Notes: generated by a model not told the origin, from the sequence alone. 64,000 bases of DNA from Magnolia sinica (GCF_029962835.1 NC_080578.1:104945759-105009758), one strand, 5' to 3'; shown: positions 48,501-58,424, numbered from the stretch's first letter. A program made the numbers and translations.

Positions 48501-51500
48501 ACAAAACTTGGAGGTTTTGAAGCCCCCCTGGCCGACCAGAGCCAAGGAGGCGGTTTCGGGATTCGGACCCCCCCTCGCACATGCGGCCAGGCCCCTGTGC
48601 ACGTGCGTCAGGCCTGGCCTGCTGTCTGCGCACGGGGACTATCTCTAGGTTCAGATTTTCGCCTATTTTACTCCTCTCATGCCTCTTATCCATAACTCTA
48701 ACCCTCGATTGCGTTATTTCAATTTGTTTGCCCCCCCCTCCTTGGGTTTTTTGAATTGAAACTAGTGAATCCCTTGGATTAGGGACTGATTGTTGTGCAT
48801 GTGTGGATGAGTTTTACTTCCCTTTGAGTATCGTTTGGCTCATAATTTTTATTGATCCAGCCCTAACACGTGTAGGCCTGAACCTGCACAGATTCCCCTT
48901 GCTTGAATATTTCAACTTTTGTGTGGGATGTGGAAGTTTTATGTGAATGTTTTTGAATTAGTTTATTATATGAGTAAGTAATCATTACCCATTACCAGCC
49001 ATTTACCATTGTAATTGAAAAACAAACACGCCCTAAAAGGGGTTGTCAATAGAGCAATAAGTGGGATTATATGAATAGAACTTATTAGTGAAACCAGATC
49101 CAAATAATAGAAAGCTTGCAAATACCTGAGCTTCGATCTTGTTTGGAATCGTTTCAAAGGCAATCAGATCAGCACCTGACTCTGCAAGAACCTGGACTCT
49201 TCTCCTATGAAAATCTTTCAAAGTTGCCAATGTAACTGTGTCACCGTAGTTCCCACTGCGATAATTAAATGGATCATAAAAGCAAGTGAATCACGTGAAA
49301 ACACTTGTACATTGATGCTAAAATGGTAAAGAAATGGCCAAAAAACAATTCACCTGTACTCAGAACCATCGGCTAAATATGCCCCATAGCTTCCTATTGA
49401 AGCGGCAACTAATATACGACGACGTTTGGAGACTTTTCCATCCGCAGGGCCATCATGTGGTCCTTCTTCACATCTCTCCCAAAATATATTGCGTGCTTCA
49501 CGTGCAACCTCAACACTTCTCTGCAGTAAAGCTTCACTTTCTTCCCTAGACAAGCCTTTAGACTGGAAACCCTGAATTGTAGCCTGCTTTGACCCATGGT
49601 TGAAATGATCTTAAGACACCATTATCGTGTGAAAGCAAGGGAAAGATGGATGCCCCAAGTACCTGATAAGATGCTGTGATAATGATCTCTGCGCCAGCTT
49701 CAAGGTAATCTAGGTGAACCTGTTTCATTAATGGATATGAAAAATGTATTAACCCTTTATCTGGGGAAGATTAAGGGTTGAGGCATTCCCTCTGAACTTG
49801 TCCATTGTTATGTGGCCCACTTGAGTTTCCATTTGGGCTTATTTTTGGGCCTTGGGTGTAACGTAATGCAACACATCTAATGGACGGATTGGCTGTCACG
49901 AATATATCAAGTGGATCGCACTTCTGCCTGGTACCATCATAGTTTACGGTGGTAACAGTACGACAAGAGCACACTACTAGGAATTAATAAAGTAGAGAAA
50001 TTGACCATGATGCATAGAAATAAATCTTAAAATTAAATGATATGATGGATAAATGTGTCTACCAAGCAAAATAACCATGCATGTATGATACCGGTACCAG
50101 TGCCCGATACAACCAGATACTTTGATGTGGTTCCTTTGTACATTCATATCCTTCTTTAAGTGCCTGAAGGCTGTGTTGGACAGGTTGGGGAGACTAAGGC
50201 ATGAGTTTTTGTGGCAAGGTGCAGAATAGAAGCAAAAGTTTCATATGTTGAAGTGGGATGAGGTGCAAAGTCTTTTCTTTCTTCTTTTTTTTTGGGGGGG
50301 GGGGGGGGGGGGCAGGTATAAATAAACTGGAGGTTATGAATTCAATGTTGTCGGGTAATTGGTCATTGAGATTTGGTTTGGAAGATAGTAGTTTATGGAG
50401 AAAGGTAGGGGTGGTGTGAAAGATTCATCCTTTCATAGGTTTTTGGCACTGTGAAAGACGGTTATCAGTATGGGGACCAAGTTCAAAGAGGGGATTGGAT
50501 TTATTTATTTTTTTTAAATTTATTTATTTATTTGTAAAAGGATAACTTCATTCAAAAGAGAAGGAAAAGATACAAAAGGGGAAGAGAATCTGCTGAAATA
50601 GCAGAAAACTAGCAACCTAAGAAAAGTAAAAAGAGGAGATTGGATTCTCCTTAGGAGATGGTAAAAGGATTCGATTTTGAGAGGATGCATGGACAGTTGG
50701 GAGGGTGCTTCTAGAAGACTTTCCGTGGTTAGCTAGGTTATCCCCAGAAGTGAGCATTCCCATTGCTCGGTGCTATATGGTTTCAGGTAATGCGGTGGTC
50801 TAGTCTCCTCCATGTCAGAGGAATTTACTAGAGGACAAAGAGGATGAGCTCATTCGTATGTTGGAGCAGCTTCATAGTATTTGTCCTTCTTTGGGAGTTA
50901 GAGATGCAATGGTGTGGAATAAAAGAAAAGTCCAGTCAGTTCTCAATTAGCTCTTTCTACGGGTTGATTCTTGAGTTATCTTCCGGAGAGTACAATGGGC
51001 ACACTGCATTCGTATGGCACTATGGAGCCCCCTTAAGCATGGTGTGCCATAATGGCCGTTATGGGGCTGTAAAAGCCGTTATGTGAAGGTAATGGTGTGG
51101 CAACTGTTATGCGTTACAGGATCGTAACGGTCATAAAAAAAATGACCTGTAACAGCCTTACAGGCCCCGTAATGGCCTGTTTCGCCTCGTAACTGTGGGC
51201 ATCTCAATCCCAACTGTTCCATGTGGTGGAGCCCACCTAAGTCTTGGATCAACCTGAGCTTTGTCTTCCAAAGAGAACAGGAGGGTGTGGGCATGATGGA
51301 CGATTGGATGCCATTAAAACATCAAGGTGGGCCCCACATATCAATTAGCACGTTAAGATTCTCCTAGAAACGTTTGTATTGGATCCAACCTCATTGAGAA
51401 ATGGGAACAAAACACACCAAAACATCCATCCACAACTCAAAACCTAAATTTAAGAACTGCAGATGAAAATCAGTTGGTAGAAACTGAAACGACAACATCA

Positions 51501-51930
51501 GACGAATGACATGAATGAATGAAAGAATAAGCAACCGAGCAACTGAATAAGAGATCCAAACCATCGATATGATGGGCCATGCTCACCGGAAATCTCCCAG
51601 AGGGACAGAAACTCGCCAAAAGCCCCAAATTCAACAGAAGAAAAGGAAAGGCAAAAGATCCAACTGGGAGATTTTAGGTACATGGACCATCCATGATAAG
51701 ATCCATCAAATAAACAGTTTGGATTGCAGAACAGAGAAAAAGGAATGAAGGAATGCCTGACGGATGAGGTGAGGGGAGCTGATGAGGCATGTAGCGCTCC
51801 AGAGAGGGTCGTTGAGGTCGGCTCCATACCGCTCCAGCTCCGTAGCGAGGCCACCGTCGATCACGGCCCACCCACCAGCCTCTTTTATGAAATCAGCCAT
51901 TGCCCATTCCCCTACAAATCCCATCTCCAA
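39508..51930 (-). CDS. HMT3: Homocysteine S-methyltransferase, HMT3-like (7 exons, exon 4 duplicated)
   Basis: The enzyme transfers the S-methyl group of S-methylmethionine to homocysteine, making methionine in the cytosolic SMM cycle. Exons on the minus strand: 51930-51757, 49719-49663, 49583-49354, exon 4 at 49255-49126 or 48087-47958, 44941-44738, 42794-42723 and 39675-39508 (stop TGA). With one exon 4 the protein has 344 aa; Arabidopsis HMT3 has 347 as I recall. Motifs: [83 protein letters not shown]. The three zinc-binding cysteines are present: C250 in GINC, and C318/C319 in GGCC. All phases fit. Intron 1 uses a GC donor (CAG then GCATTC). Two exon 4 copies sit in tandem; using both would shift the frame. 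ATG at 51930 is preceded by a TATA box. Closest to At3g22740 by wording ([17 protein letters not shown]). Introns carry LINEs and MITEs. Confidence 0.94.
39814..40615. mobile_element. Non-autonomous hAT-like element, AGTCGA family
   Basis: Inverted ends CATAGTTCAAAAACCCAAAA and GAGTTTTAAAACTATG; flanks ACTAAGAC (39806-39813) and GTTAAGAC (40616-40623) match at six of eight bases, consistent with an old 8-bp duplication. Both ends carry GACTCGA/GAGTCA/TCAAGTC words. It lies in HMT intron 6, 139 bases downstream (in gene order, upstream) of the last exon. Confidence 0.7.
40616..42189. other. HMT intron 6 sequence without clear feature
   Basis: No exon or bounded element is recognised. An A-rich, AAAG-repeat stretch lies at about 41640-42010. 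Confidence 0.4.
42190..42450 (+). mobile_element. RTE-type LINE C-terminal fragment
   Basis: Broken frames read [20 protein letters not shown] then RGRP and KTWVEVV, the C-terminal tail of plant RTE-like LINE proteins. It is the best preserved of three such fragments (the others are at 1262 and 7030). Confidence 0.65.
42430..42483. repeat. Perfect 14-bp inverted repeat
   Basis: CTTTCTATCGAATC at 42430-42443 is repeated inverted as GATTCGATAGAAAG at 42470-42483, around a 26-base AT-rich loop. It lies at the right edge of the RTE fragment. Confidence 0.85.
43340..43960 (-). mobile_element. L1-type LINE fragment in HMT intron 5
   Basis: The minus strand gives [14 protein letters not shown], then [20 protein letters not shown] and CTLC, the zinc-binding segment of L1 ORF2. 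Frames are broken at least twice and both ends are missing. Confidence 0.75.
44191..44347. mobile_element. Short GTAACGG-word element
   Basis: Inverted ends GGTATTCAA and TTGAATACC enclose 157 bp made mostly of GGTTACG, GGCTGTTACGG, GGCCGTTACAG and GCTGTTACC words on both strands. No clear target duplication. Related words recur at 51025-51205. Confidence 0.65.
45250..45990. other. Unclassified repeat-like segment in HMT intron 4
   Basis: A 700-bp stretch contains sequence typical of LTR or leader regions (CGAGTATCGTTACGGGATGC, then an AT-rich part ending near CATCAATAAAATTATTTCG) but shows no paired LTR, primer site or coding part here. Treated as a possible LTR-element fossil only. Confidence 0.3.
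46430..46570. mobile_element. GGGTTGG-word segment
   Basis: A 140-bp array of GGGTTGGGTTGG and CAACCC words on both strands, centred on CAACCTCGAGTTGGG. It looks like the interior of a word-array element of the type seen at 57411 and 61406; ends were not found. Confidence 0.5.
47539..47865. mobile_element. Tourist-like (PIF/Harbinger) MITE
   Basis: Inverted ends GGGTGTGTTTGGTTTTCCAA and TTGAAAAACAAACACGCCC, flanked by the 3-bp duplication TAA (47536-47538 and 47866-47868). It is 327 bp with no coding content. Its right end (47808-47865) was copied along with exon 4 into the second copy at 48976-49033, so the MITE insertion predates the exon duplication. Confidence 0.88.
47808..48125 (-). repeat. 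Exon 4 duplication, gene-distal copy
   Basis: This 318-bp block matches 48976-49293 at all but about five positions. It holds the MITE right end, the intron border, a complete exon 4 (48087-47958) with acceptor TCTCGCAG and donor GTATTTG, and 38 bases of upstream intron. Its exon has Ile at the position where the other copy has Thr (GDIVTL against GDTVTL). Confidence 0.93.
48126..48975. other. 850-bp segment between the duplicated exon 4 blocks
   Basis: Sequence unlike its surroundings: C/G-rich in the middle (48470-48640), with a stretch from 48720 to 48930 that resembles an LTR or leader region of a retroelement. No coding sequence is supported and no paired terminal repeat is seen. It may be a transposon fossil that came in with, or provoked, the duplication. 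Confidence 0.4.
48976..49293 (-). repeat. Exon 4 duplication, gene-proximal copy
   Basis: The second 318-bp copy, with complete exon 4 at 49255-49126, acceptor TATCGCAG and donor GTATTTG. It keeps Thr in GDTVTL, which agrees better with the family (GDSVTL/GDSITL in Arabidopsis), and lies 98 bases from exon 3, so it is the likelier constitutive exon. Confidence 0.93.
50140..50990 (+). mobile_element. L1-type LINE fragment in HMT intron 1
   Basis: Broken frames read [20 protein letters not shown], then KWDEVQSL, then [17 protein letters not shown], the segment following L1 reverse transcriptase. A G-run of about 17 bases at 50296-50312 interrupts it. Ends are approximate. Confidence 0.65.
50502..50629 (-). 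mobile_element. Very short L1 3' end insertion with target duplication
   Basis: A 128-bp minus-strand insertion: T/A-rich tail at the left (50502-50536), then a short LINE 3' UTR-like part. The 17-bp flanks at 50485-50501 and 50630-50646 (AAAGAG, then G or A, then GATTGGATT) match except at one base. It is nested in the L1 fragment 50140-50990. Confidence 0.75.
51025..51205. mobile_element. GTAACGG-word segment
   Basis: Words GGCCGTTATGG, AAAGCCGTTATG, GTAACGGTCAT, CTGTAACAGCC and CCCCGTAATGGCC fill about 180 bp on both strands, like the interior of 44191-44347. No ends were found. The sequence to 51350 resembles half of a GGGCCCACC foldback MITE. Confidence 0.5.
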
Positions 51931-52001
51931 ACGCCCACAACGAACAGAAATAAGAAGCAGAGAGAGGCGATGAAATCAACGGCCTGAATTGCTCGCCCGC
52001 C

Positions 52002-52009
52002 ATTTTATA
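52002..52009 (-). promoter_or_regulatory. TATA box of HMT
   Basis: The minus strand reads CATCTATAAAATGGCG, with TATAAAAT at 52009-52002. It is 72 bases from the ATG, which puts a transcription start near 51975 and a leader of about 45 bases. Confidence 0.6.
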
Positions 52010-52140
52010 GATGCTACTCTCTCATAAGAGAAAGACAGTAGCCGCTTCCTTGCGACACAGAAGAGAAGTGGTTTGGTCTAAATTACGGAAATAACCTCTG
52101 TCCTGTCGCTGAATTACGAAAGTGCATCTCACCTGTACAC

Positions 52141-52686
52141 GGATTAGATACTGACAAGGTCAGTAGCTAAATCCCTACTGTAGTGACGTCACCAAGCTCT
52201 GTGGACCCCGCCATGATGCATGTGTTGTATCCATACCGTCCAACCATTTGTAGAGATCGTTTTATTTGATGAGAAAAAGAATGACATAGATCTAAAATTC
52301 AAGTGGACCCACCACAGAAAACTGTGGGATCAGTCACACCCACCGTTGAAACATTTATAGGGCCCACCATGATGTATTTTTTGGATCCAACCTATTCATA
52401 AGTTAACTTAGAGATATATGAAGTGAAAACAAAAATATAAGCTTGATCGGAAACTTCTGTGGCCCCTATGAAGTTTTGAACGGTGGATGTCACTGTCCCC
52501 ACTGTTTTCTATGGTGGGATCCACTTGAACATTAGATATATCTCATTCTTTTTCTCATACCATAAAACGATCTCTCCAAGTGGATGGACGGTATGGATAC
52601 AACACGTGCATCATGGTGGGGTCCACAGAGTTTGGTGACGTCACTTCAGTAGGGATTTGGCTACTGACCTTGTCAGTATCTAATCC
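52141..52686. mobile_element. Nearly palindromic foldback MITE in the HMT promoter region
   Basis: The left arm GGATTAGATACTGACAAGGT, then AAATCCCTACTG and GTGACGTCACCAA is matched inverted at 52630-52686. Pairing continues through the GGGCCCACC-family core (CCATGATGCATGTGTTGTATCC) for most of its 546 bp. It is the best preserved copy in the window and starts about 130 bases upstream of the HMT TATA box. Confidence 0.88.
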
Positions 52687-53379
52687 AAGCTGTCCATCCA
52701 TTTGAAGCTCATTTTAAAGCGTGATCCCGAAAATGAAGCAATTCAAATCTTAGGTAGACCACACCGTAAGAAACAGTGGTGATTGAATATCCACAGTTAA
52801 AAACTTAATCCACTTGCTTGATATGTGGCAAAAATGTGCAATTATCCATGCCAGAGGTTACGTGAGATTCAGAAGGAAATTCACATCCATCCACCGTTGA
52901 TTTGCTATCCAACTACACAAGATGTACCATTGATAAGCTATTGTTTATTAAATTGTGTAAAACTAACTTCTAAGCTACGTTTGACTAGAAGGATTGAGTT
53001 GGGTGAACATGCTGGCAGATCTCATCCTCCAATGTATCTTTGCCATTACATTTATTAGGAGATTTTCCATTTTTTGAGATTTGCTAGGGAAAAATCTCAC
53101 CAAAAGTAGAAAAACATTAAATAGTATTTATTACAAAATAATAAATAATTTAAATTTTCATATATTATAATAATGAGTTTTTAATTATTATTATTATTTT
53201 GCTTAGTGCACATCCGGTTGCACCAAATATCAAAAAAAATTCACAAAAACACACCCTCAACTTAAATATCTGTGATGCCAAACATGCATTGAGCCCACCA
53301 AATCAATGGTCTGGATCTTTATAACCAAATGGCAAACATGTATTAAGCCATGCACATCAACAAGCCATATTTTACTTAA
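52687..53379. other. Half foldback MITE and AT-rich sequence
   Basis: 52687-52810 reads as an inner part of another GGGCCCACC-family copy (TGTCCATCCATTTGAAGC to CCACAGTTAAAAAC). The rest is AT-rich with a short ATT microsatellite near 53190 and no gene. Confidence 0.45.
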
Positions 53380-53955
53380 GGCCTGTTTGGGAGCGTGGAT
53401 CTAGAATCCTCTGGATTCGGAATGCGTGGATTTAAAATCCTCCCATTGTGTTTGGCACCCTTGGAATAAAATTTAGTCCAAAAGTAACTATATATGGTAT
53501 ATTTATAAGAGTTTGAATTTAATTATTAAATTAACTTTAATATCTTTAATTAGTGAATGTATATAATGTTTAATACAATGGTTGTAATAAACCCGCTAAA
53601 ATATATGCTTTGCCTAAAAATGATTAAATTCTAACTTTTGGATGGGCCACAAACACAAGATCATATGTGAGTAACTAACCAACAATTTTTAACCATTGAT
53701 TTATATAAAAAAAAATGTTCAGATAATGTTGATCATCATATTAAAGTAATTATAGTGATGCAATTGATAATCTAATTATTTTAGGATATCATTAGCAAGC
53801 AATGTGCCTAGTAGAGTAATAGCCTAGTGATATACATATTACACATGCAACTATAGAAAGGATTTTAGATGTAATTCAAGTTTTTACTGTAGATTTTAAA
53901 TTTAAAAAAAGATTTGAAATTTTCTGAATATGAAACCCTGATGCCAAACGACCCC
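53380..53955. mobile_element. MITE, GGCCTGTTTGG family
   Basis: Inverted ends GGCCTGTTTGG and CCAAACGACCCC with TAA/TTA next to them suggest a PIF/Harbinger-type MITE. The interior (GAGCGTGGAT, then ATATGCTTTGCCTAAAAATG) is shared with 58977-59518. Confidence 0.65.
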
Positions 53956-54112
53956 TTATGGACTCTATGCGCGAGTCCTAAGGGCTATGAGGCCATAATG
54001 AATGTATTTGTCTTACATCAACGCTAAGGTATATAACACATACATCAAGGTGGGCCGTGCAGTCAGGGACTCACCCACGTCACCTGCGGCTGGCCCAATC
54101 AAATCACACCAA

Positions 54113-54155
54113 GTACGCTAAGGGTACCGAGTTACTCAGTACGCAATCCGCTTCC
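54113..54155. mobile_element. Lone end of a CGGATTGCGTACTGAGT MITE
   Basis: AGTACGCTAAGGGTACCGAG, then TTACTCAGTACGCAATCCGC is the right end of the MITE type seen complete at 9589-10117. The preceding GTGGGCCGTGCAG belongs to its core. Confidence 0.65.
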
Positions 54156-55159
54156 TCATCGAATCCATTGTTCCCCAGCGTCGCAGAATCAGTTCCCTAG
54201 AGATGCCTCATCGATTCCATTGTTCCCCAGCATCGCTGAATCAGTTCCCTTTTAAGTGGTCCTGATAGTGGGATGATTTAGACCATTAGTTTAGTGGGAT
54301 CCACCATAGATGCATATCATTGCTATAAATCTCTCGTATCCAAACTTGGGCAGTTTTTCTATTGAAGATGGACACTGATCCAAGAATTAGTGTTTTACTA
54401 TCCAATTTATCAGCTCGAAACAGATTGAACGATCATAGTTTTCCCAACCATGAAATTCTTGTGATGGTCCATCCACAATGGATTCCCTGAGATCATCGGG
54501 CTAGATCACCCAACCATAAACGACACTGTATGGATTGAAAGGTCCGAACACTGCAAGCATACATCGGAGGAGGATGATATACTCCCTCGGCGATATGGCC
54601 AGTGAATATTTCTTATTTCAGCAGCATTTTTTATAATTGGTGGTGTCTCATCCACTACGGAAGTGGCCTCTGTGCAAATTTGTCCAAATGTACCCAAAAT
54701 GTCGAACAAGTAGTGGTGGACCATAGCTAATAATTTTTTTTAAAAAAAAACATATTGGTTGGTGGATCCTATATAATCCAATTAATTGCTAGCTATCAGA
54801 TGGATGTTGGAAATTACATGGTCAGATGTCCAAATTCAACCGCCAAAAATCATATTCTAAGATCATTGGTTTAAACATGAATTTTGGCTCTATTCATTCA
54901 AAGTTTTCAATTTGAACAACTGTGGTTAAATATTTACCTGTAAATTCCACTCAACAGTTTATATTTTTAAAGGTATGAGATTATGTTGATGAATAAAAAG
55001 CCATGTAGTAAAACTTTCATGAAATCCACCCTGTCTATCTGCCTCATTCCAACCATTCAACTTGAAATCACGATCATCTGAAACTCAAGTGGGCCAAAGA
55101 ATGACCCAAAAAATCACAAATTCTATAACTTACATGGGATATATCAACACTCCAATCTA
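54156..55159. other. Non-genic sequence
   Basis: A 45-bp near-direct repeat starts it (CATCGAATCCATTGTTCCCC and CATCGATTCCATTGTTCCCC, at about 54157 and 54209). No gene or bounded element is seen. Confidence 0.45.
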
Positions 55160-55262
55160 TTGCTCAAGTGATAGGCTGAGTGAAGATAACCTCGTTTGAC
55201 CTCTAAGGCCTTGGTATTGATTCCTAAGTGGGGTGTGGCTAACATAAGTTACATGTTTAGGT
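55160..55262 (+). mobile_element. tRNA-derived SINE fragment
   Basis: TTGCTCAAGTGATAGGCTGA (A-box region), then ACCTCGTTTGACCTCTAAGG and GGTATTGATTCC (B-box-like); same layout as the SINE at 36785-36870. Confidence 0.55.
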
Positions 55263-55602
55263 ACGGTGGCCCACTTGAGAGTTGAATAAGCCTGATTTTT
55301 AAAAAAAATTTGAATGATGGACTAGCAAGTGATGGAAAACATAGATTTCTTGCAAGTTAGGTTTTTACCTTATGTTAGTGAAATTAAATGCCTTAGGCAC
55401 CTAAACGAGGTTACCCAGTGTCACTTTCACCTTCTTCTTCTTCTTCTTTTCCCCTCTCTCTCTCTCCCTCTCTCTCTCTCTCTCCACATGTATATCCTAT
55501 CAATAGTATATTATTGAAAGAAACGAGGAGATTGAAAAGGGAGAAAAGTGTTGTTCACGTAAGCAATTAGAGAAAGCACTAGTATAAGAGCGTGTGGATT
55601 AG

Positions 55603-56066
55603 GTGTGGCCCTGACATTGGGGCCCACCTTGATGTATATTTTATGTATTCAAGCTGCCCATCCCTTTTTCCCCCTCTTTTTAGGACAGGAGCCCAAAAAA
55701 TGAAACGATCCAAATCTCTTGTGGAGCATACATTGGAAAAAAAAAGTAGTGATAAACTATTAAAAATTTCTCACAGGCCACAAAAGTTTCAGATCAAGCT
55801 AATATATACTTTTTTCCTTTCATCCAGGTCCATGTGACCTGATCAGTAGGTTGGATGACAAATAAATATTAAGGTGAGCACTAGAAAGTTTTTAATGGGC
55901 TGATTCAATTGCCACTGTTTCCTATGGTATATGGTCTACCTAGCGCTTGGATCTGCTTCATTTTTGGTCCCATGCCCTAAAGGGAGTTTAAAAAACAGAT
56001 GAACAATGTGGGTTGTGTGGGTGTATAAAATATACATCAAGGTAGGGCCCAAGGTTAGGGTCGCAC
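55603..56066. mobile_element. Foldback MITE, GGGCCCACC family
   Basis: The left end GTGTGGCCCTGACATTGGGG, then CCCACCTTGATGTATATTTT is matched inverted at 56020-56066. The internal landmarks are complete (AGGTCCATGTGACCTGATCA in the middle). Confidence 0.85.
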
Positions 56067-57194
56067 CATATTGTATATAAATAAATATATATAACAGGAA
56101 AGCATGCATGCCCTCATCATTAGAAAAAAAAAAAAAAAAAACCATCACGAAGAACATAAATGAAATCTCTACCAAACCCTGCTTTGTGGGACCCACTGTA
56201 TTGTGTATGTAAAATCCACACCAACAATCACGTGTGACGTCTCAAATGAAAATGACCCAAAAATCAGGTTGGCCACATCATGTTGAAAATGTAAAGTAAT
56301 GACTGGAACATTTTATTCCATGCCTTAGTTTCGGATCAATCTATTTTTAGCAGTCATCGCAATGGGGTGCACCTGATGAATAGGTAGGATTGAATATACA
56401 CTGCCGGATTGCGCCCTATACAAACCTATGGTTGTGTCCCCTCCCCATTTTTCCTTTTGGTGTGGACCACCCGATTTGTGGGTCATACTGATTTTCCGTA
56501 CCCAGACCTAACTTTAAAAGGTGCAACTGACGGACGGAGTAGATTTCTCATAATTAATATGGTGGGCCTGCACAACTCAAGTCTTGTGCCCGGCATGGAG
56601 GATTCCATCTGGTTGTACGCCTGGGAGGAGAGAGGGAATTAATTTGTACTCTGCTAGCGGATGATGAATGATAGTCGAGCACTAAAAATTATATGCATGG
56701 CATACATAAATTCAAATTAAACAGACTCCATTGTATAAAATTATGTTACAGTCCCAAAATGAAATTGGTTGTACAATATTAATCTCTGATTTATGGAGGC
56801 TTATTTTTTGAAACCGGACCATTAGTTACTGTTCATTTTTAACCATCCAATAAATAACCATCAATTAATGTATGGTCAGATAAATGAAATAAGCTTAATT
56901 TGGACGGTTCGAATTCAATTACTCATGTTCCAAGCATGCAAAAATAATATAATCTTCAATTACCCATATATCAAGCATGCAAAAACAATATTATCTTTTA
57001 AGTCCATTTAAGTGTAGTCTGCGTGGAGCTTATCTTTAAGAAAGATTAATATATTCCACCACCTTCCTCTGTTCTCTTGAAATGTGGATTGTGTTTGGAT
57101 GCACGCAACTGGTACATCACCAATAAAAAAACACCACGTGGCATGCATAGGCATGGACCTCAGGTGCGAATTAAAGATTTCCGGCTACTTCAGA

Positions 57195-58119
57195 GGATCC
57201 TGACTGTCGGGCCCACATTTATCTATGTGTCTTATATCCACTTTGTCGAAAAATTCAGTAGAACTAAATCTAAGGTGGACCACAGCAAGGAAACCTTAGT
57301 GATTGACTGTTAAAAATTTCTCAGGTCAGAAATGTTTTTAATCAAGGTGATATTTGTGTTTTCCCTTCAGCTAATAATTAACAGATTAGATAACAAATAA
57401 ACATTACAGTTAGAGGTGTACGCGAACTGAGTAGCTTGGTTAGCTCGCGCGACTCGACTCGAAAAAACCTAATTCGACTCAGTTCGAAGTTGGTTCGAGC
57501 CAAGTCGAGCTGATTTTTTTAGCTCAAAAATGAGTTCGAGCCGAGTGTGAGCTGGCCCAGCTCGACTCGATTCAGATTGAACCCAGCTCGAATTGAACTC
57601 GGATCAAACCAATTCAGTGACACGGTTACTTTGATATTGATGTTGCTCACCAAGTGTTTGATAAAATGACTCAACGAAGTGTGGTTGGTGGCAAGGAAGG
57701 TATGTATATGATATCCGATTTTTATGTTGCTTTGATAGTGTTTGATAAAATACCTGAAAAACCTTTGCTGTTGTTTTACATACAATAGGCTTTTAAAGGT
57801 GTAGTCCAAGTGTTTATGAAAATGTTGCACAGATGAACTTGGATTGAACTGGTCTGAGCTGCTAACCGAATCGAGCCGAGCTGAGTTCGAGCTGAGGTCA
57901 GCTAATGGTTTGACTCAATGTACACCCCTAATTACAATGGGCCTTAGAATGTTTTTAATGGTGAATATTAAATCACTATAATTTCCTACGGCGTGGTCTA
58001 CTTAAGATTTGGATATGCAGAATTTATGACCTCGCACTCTAAAAAATTATTCGAAGAAATAGATGGACAATGTGGATATAAGACAAATACATTATGGTGA
58101 GGCTCACAGCTAGGAATCC
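57195..58119. mobile_element. Foldback MITE split by a hAT-like element
   Basis: The left end GGATCCTGACTGTCGGGCCC, then TGTCTTATATCCACTTTGTC is matched inverted at 58070-58119. Without the inserted 57411-57930 (plus its 8-bp duplication) the MITE is about 400 bp, normal for the family. Confidence 0.82.
57411..57930. mobile_element. Non-autonomous hAT-like element, TCGAGC family
   Basis: Ends TAGAGGTGTAC and GTACACCCCTA are inverted copies with one mismatch. Flanks ATTACAGT (57403-57410) and ATTACAAT (57931-57938) form an 8-bp duplication with one mismatch. Both ends are filled with CTCGACTCG, GTTCGAGC and GAGCCGAGCTGAG words; the middle has none. No transposase. Confidence 0.85.
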
Positions 58120-58424
58120 AATGACCTGGTTGGACCCAGGGCATTGGGTGTGGACCATGTATGTCCACAGCTGGATTCAATCCCTGTTCATTTTCTTCAT
58201 TCATAATCAAAGTAACTTGAAGCACTCGAAAATAAAAGAGGACTTCAAGAAAGAACTATGTCATAGGCACCATCATAGACTACCATAAGAGAAAGATAGA
58301 TATAAAAGGTTAGATATGGGGTTTTAGGATTCTGAATAATAATGTCGTTTTCTTAAAGAAAAATTGCTAAAGTAACCATGGTTACTTTTACTACTAAAAA
58401 AAAGTTAACTAAATTAATGAATAG

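Noticed and set aside
50296-50312. G-run as a G-quadruplex or functional site
   Set aside because: A single homopolymer in a dead LINE, and prone to sequencing error.
56409-56642. 77-aa ORF as a novel gene
   Set aside because: It lies in GTGGACCAC-type MITE remains and lacks codon bias, splice context and homologues that I recognise.
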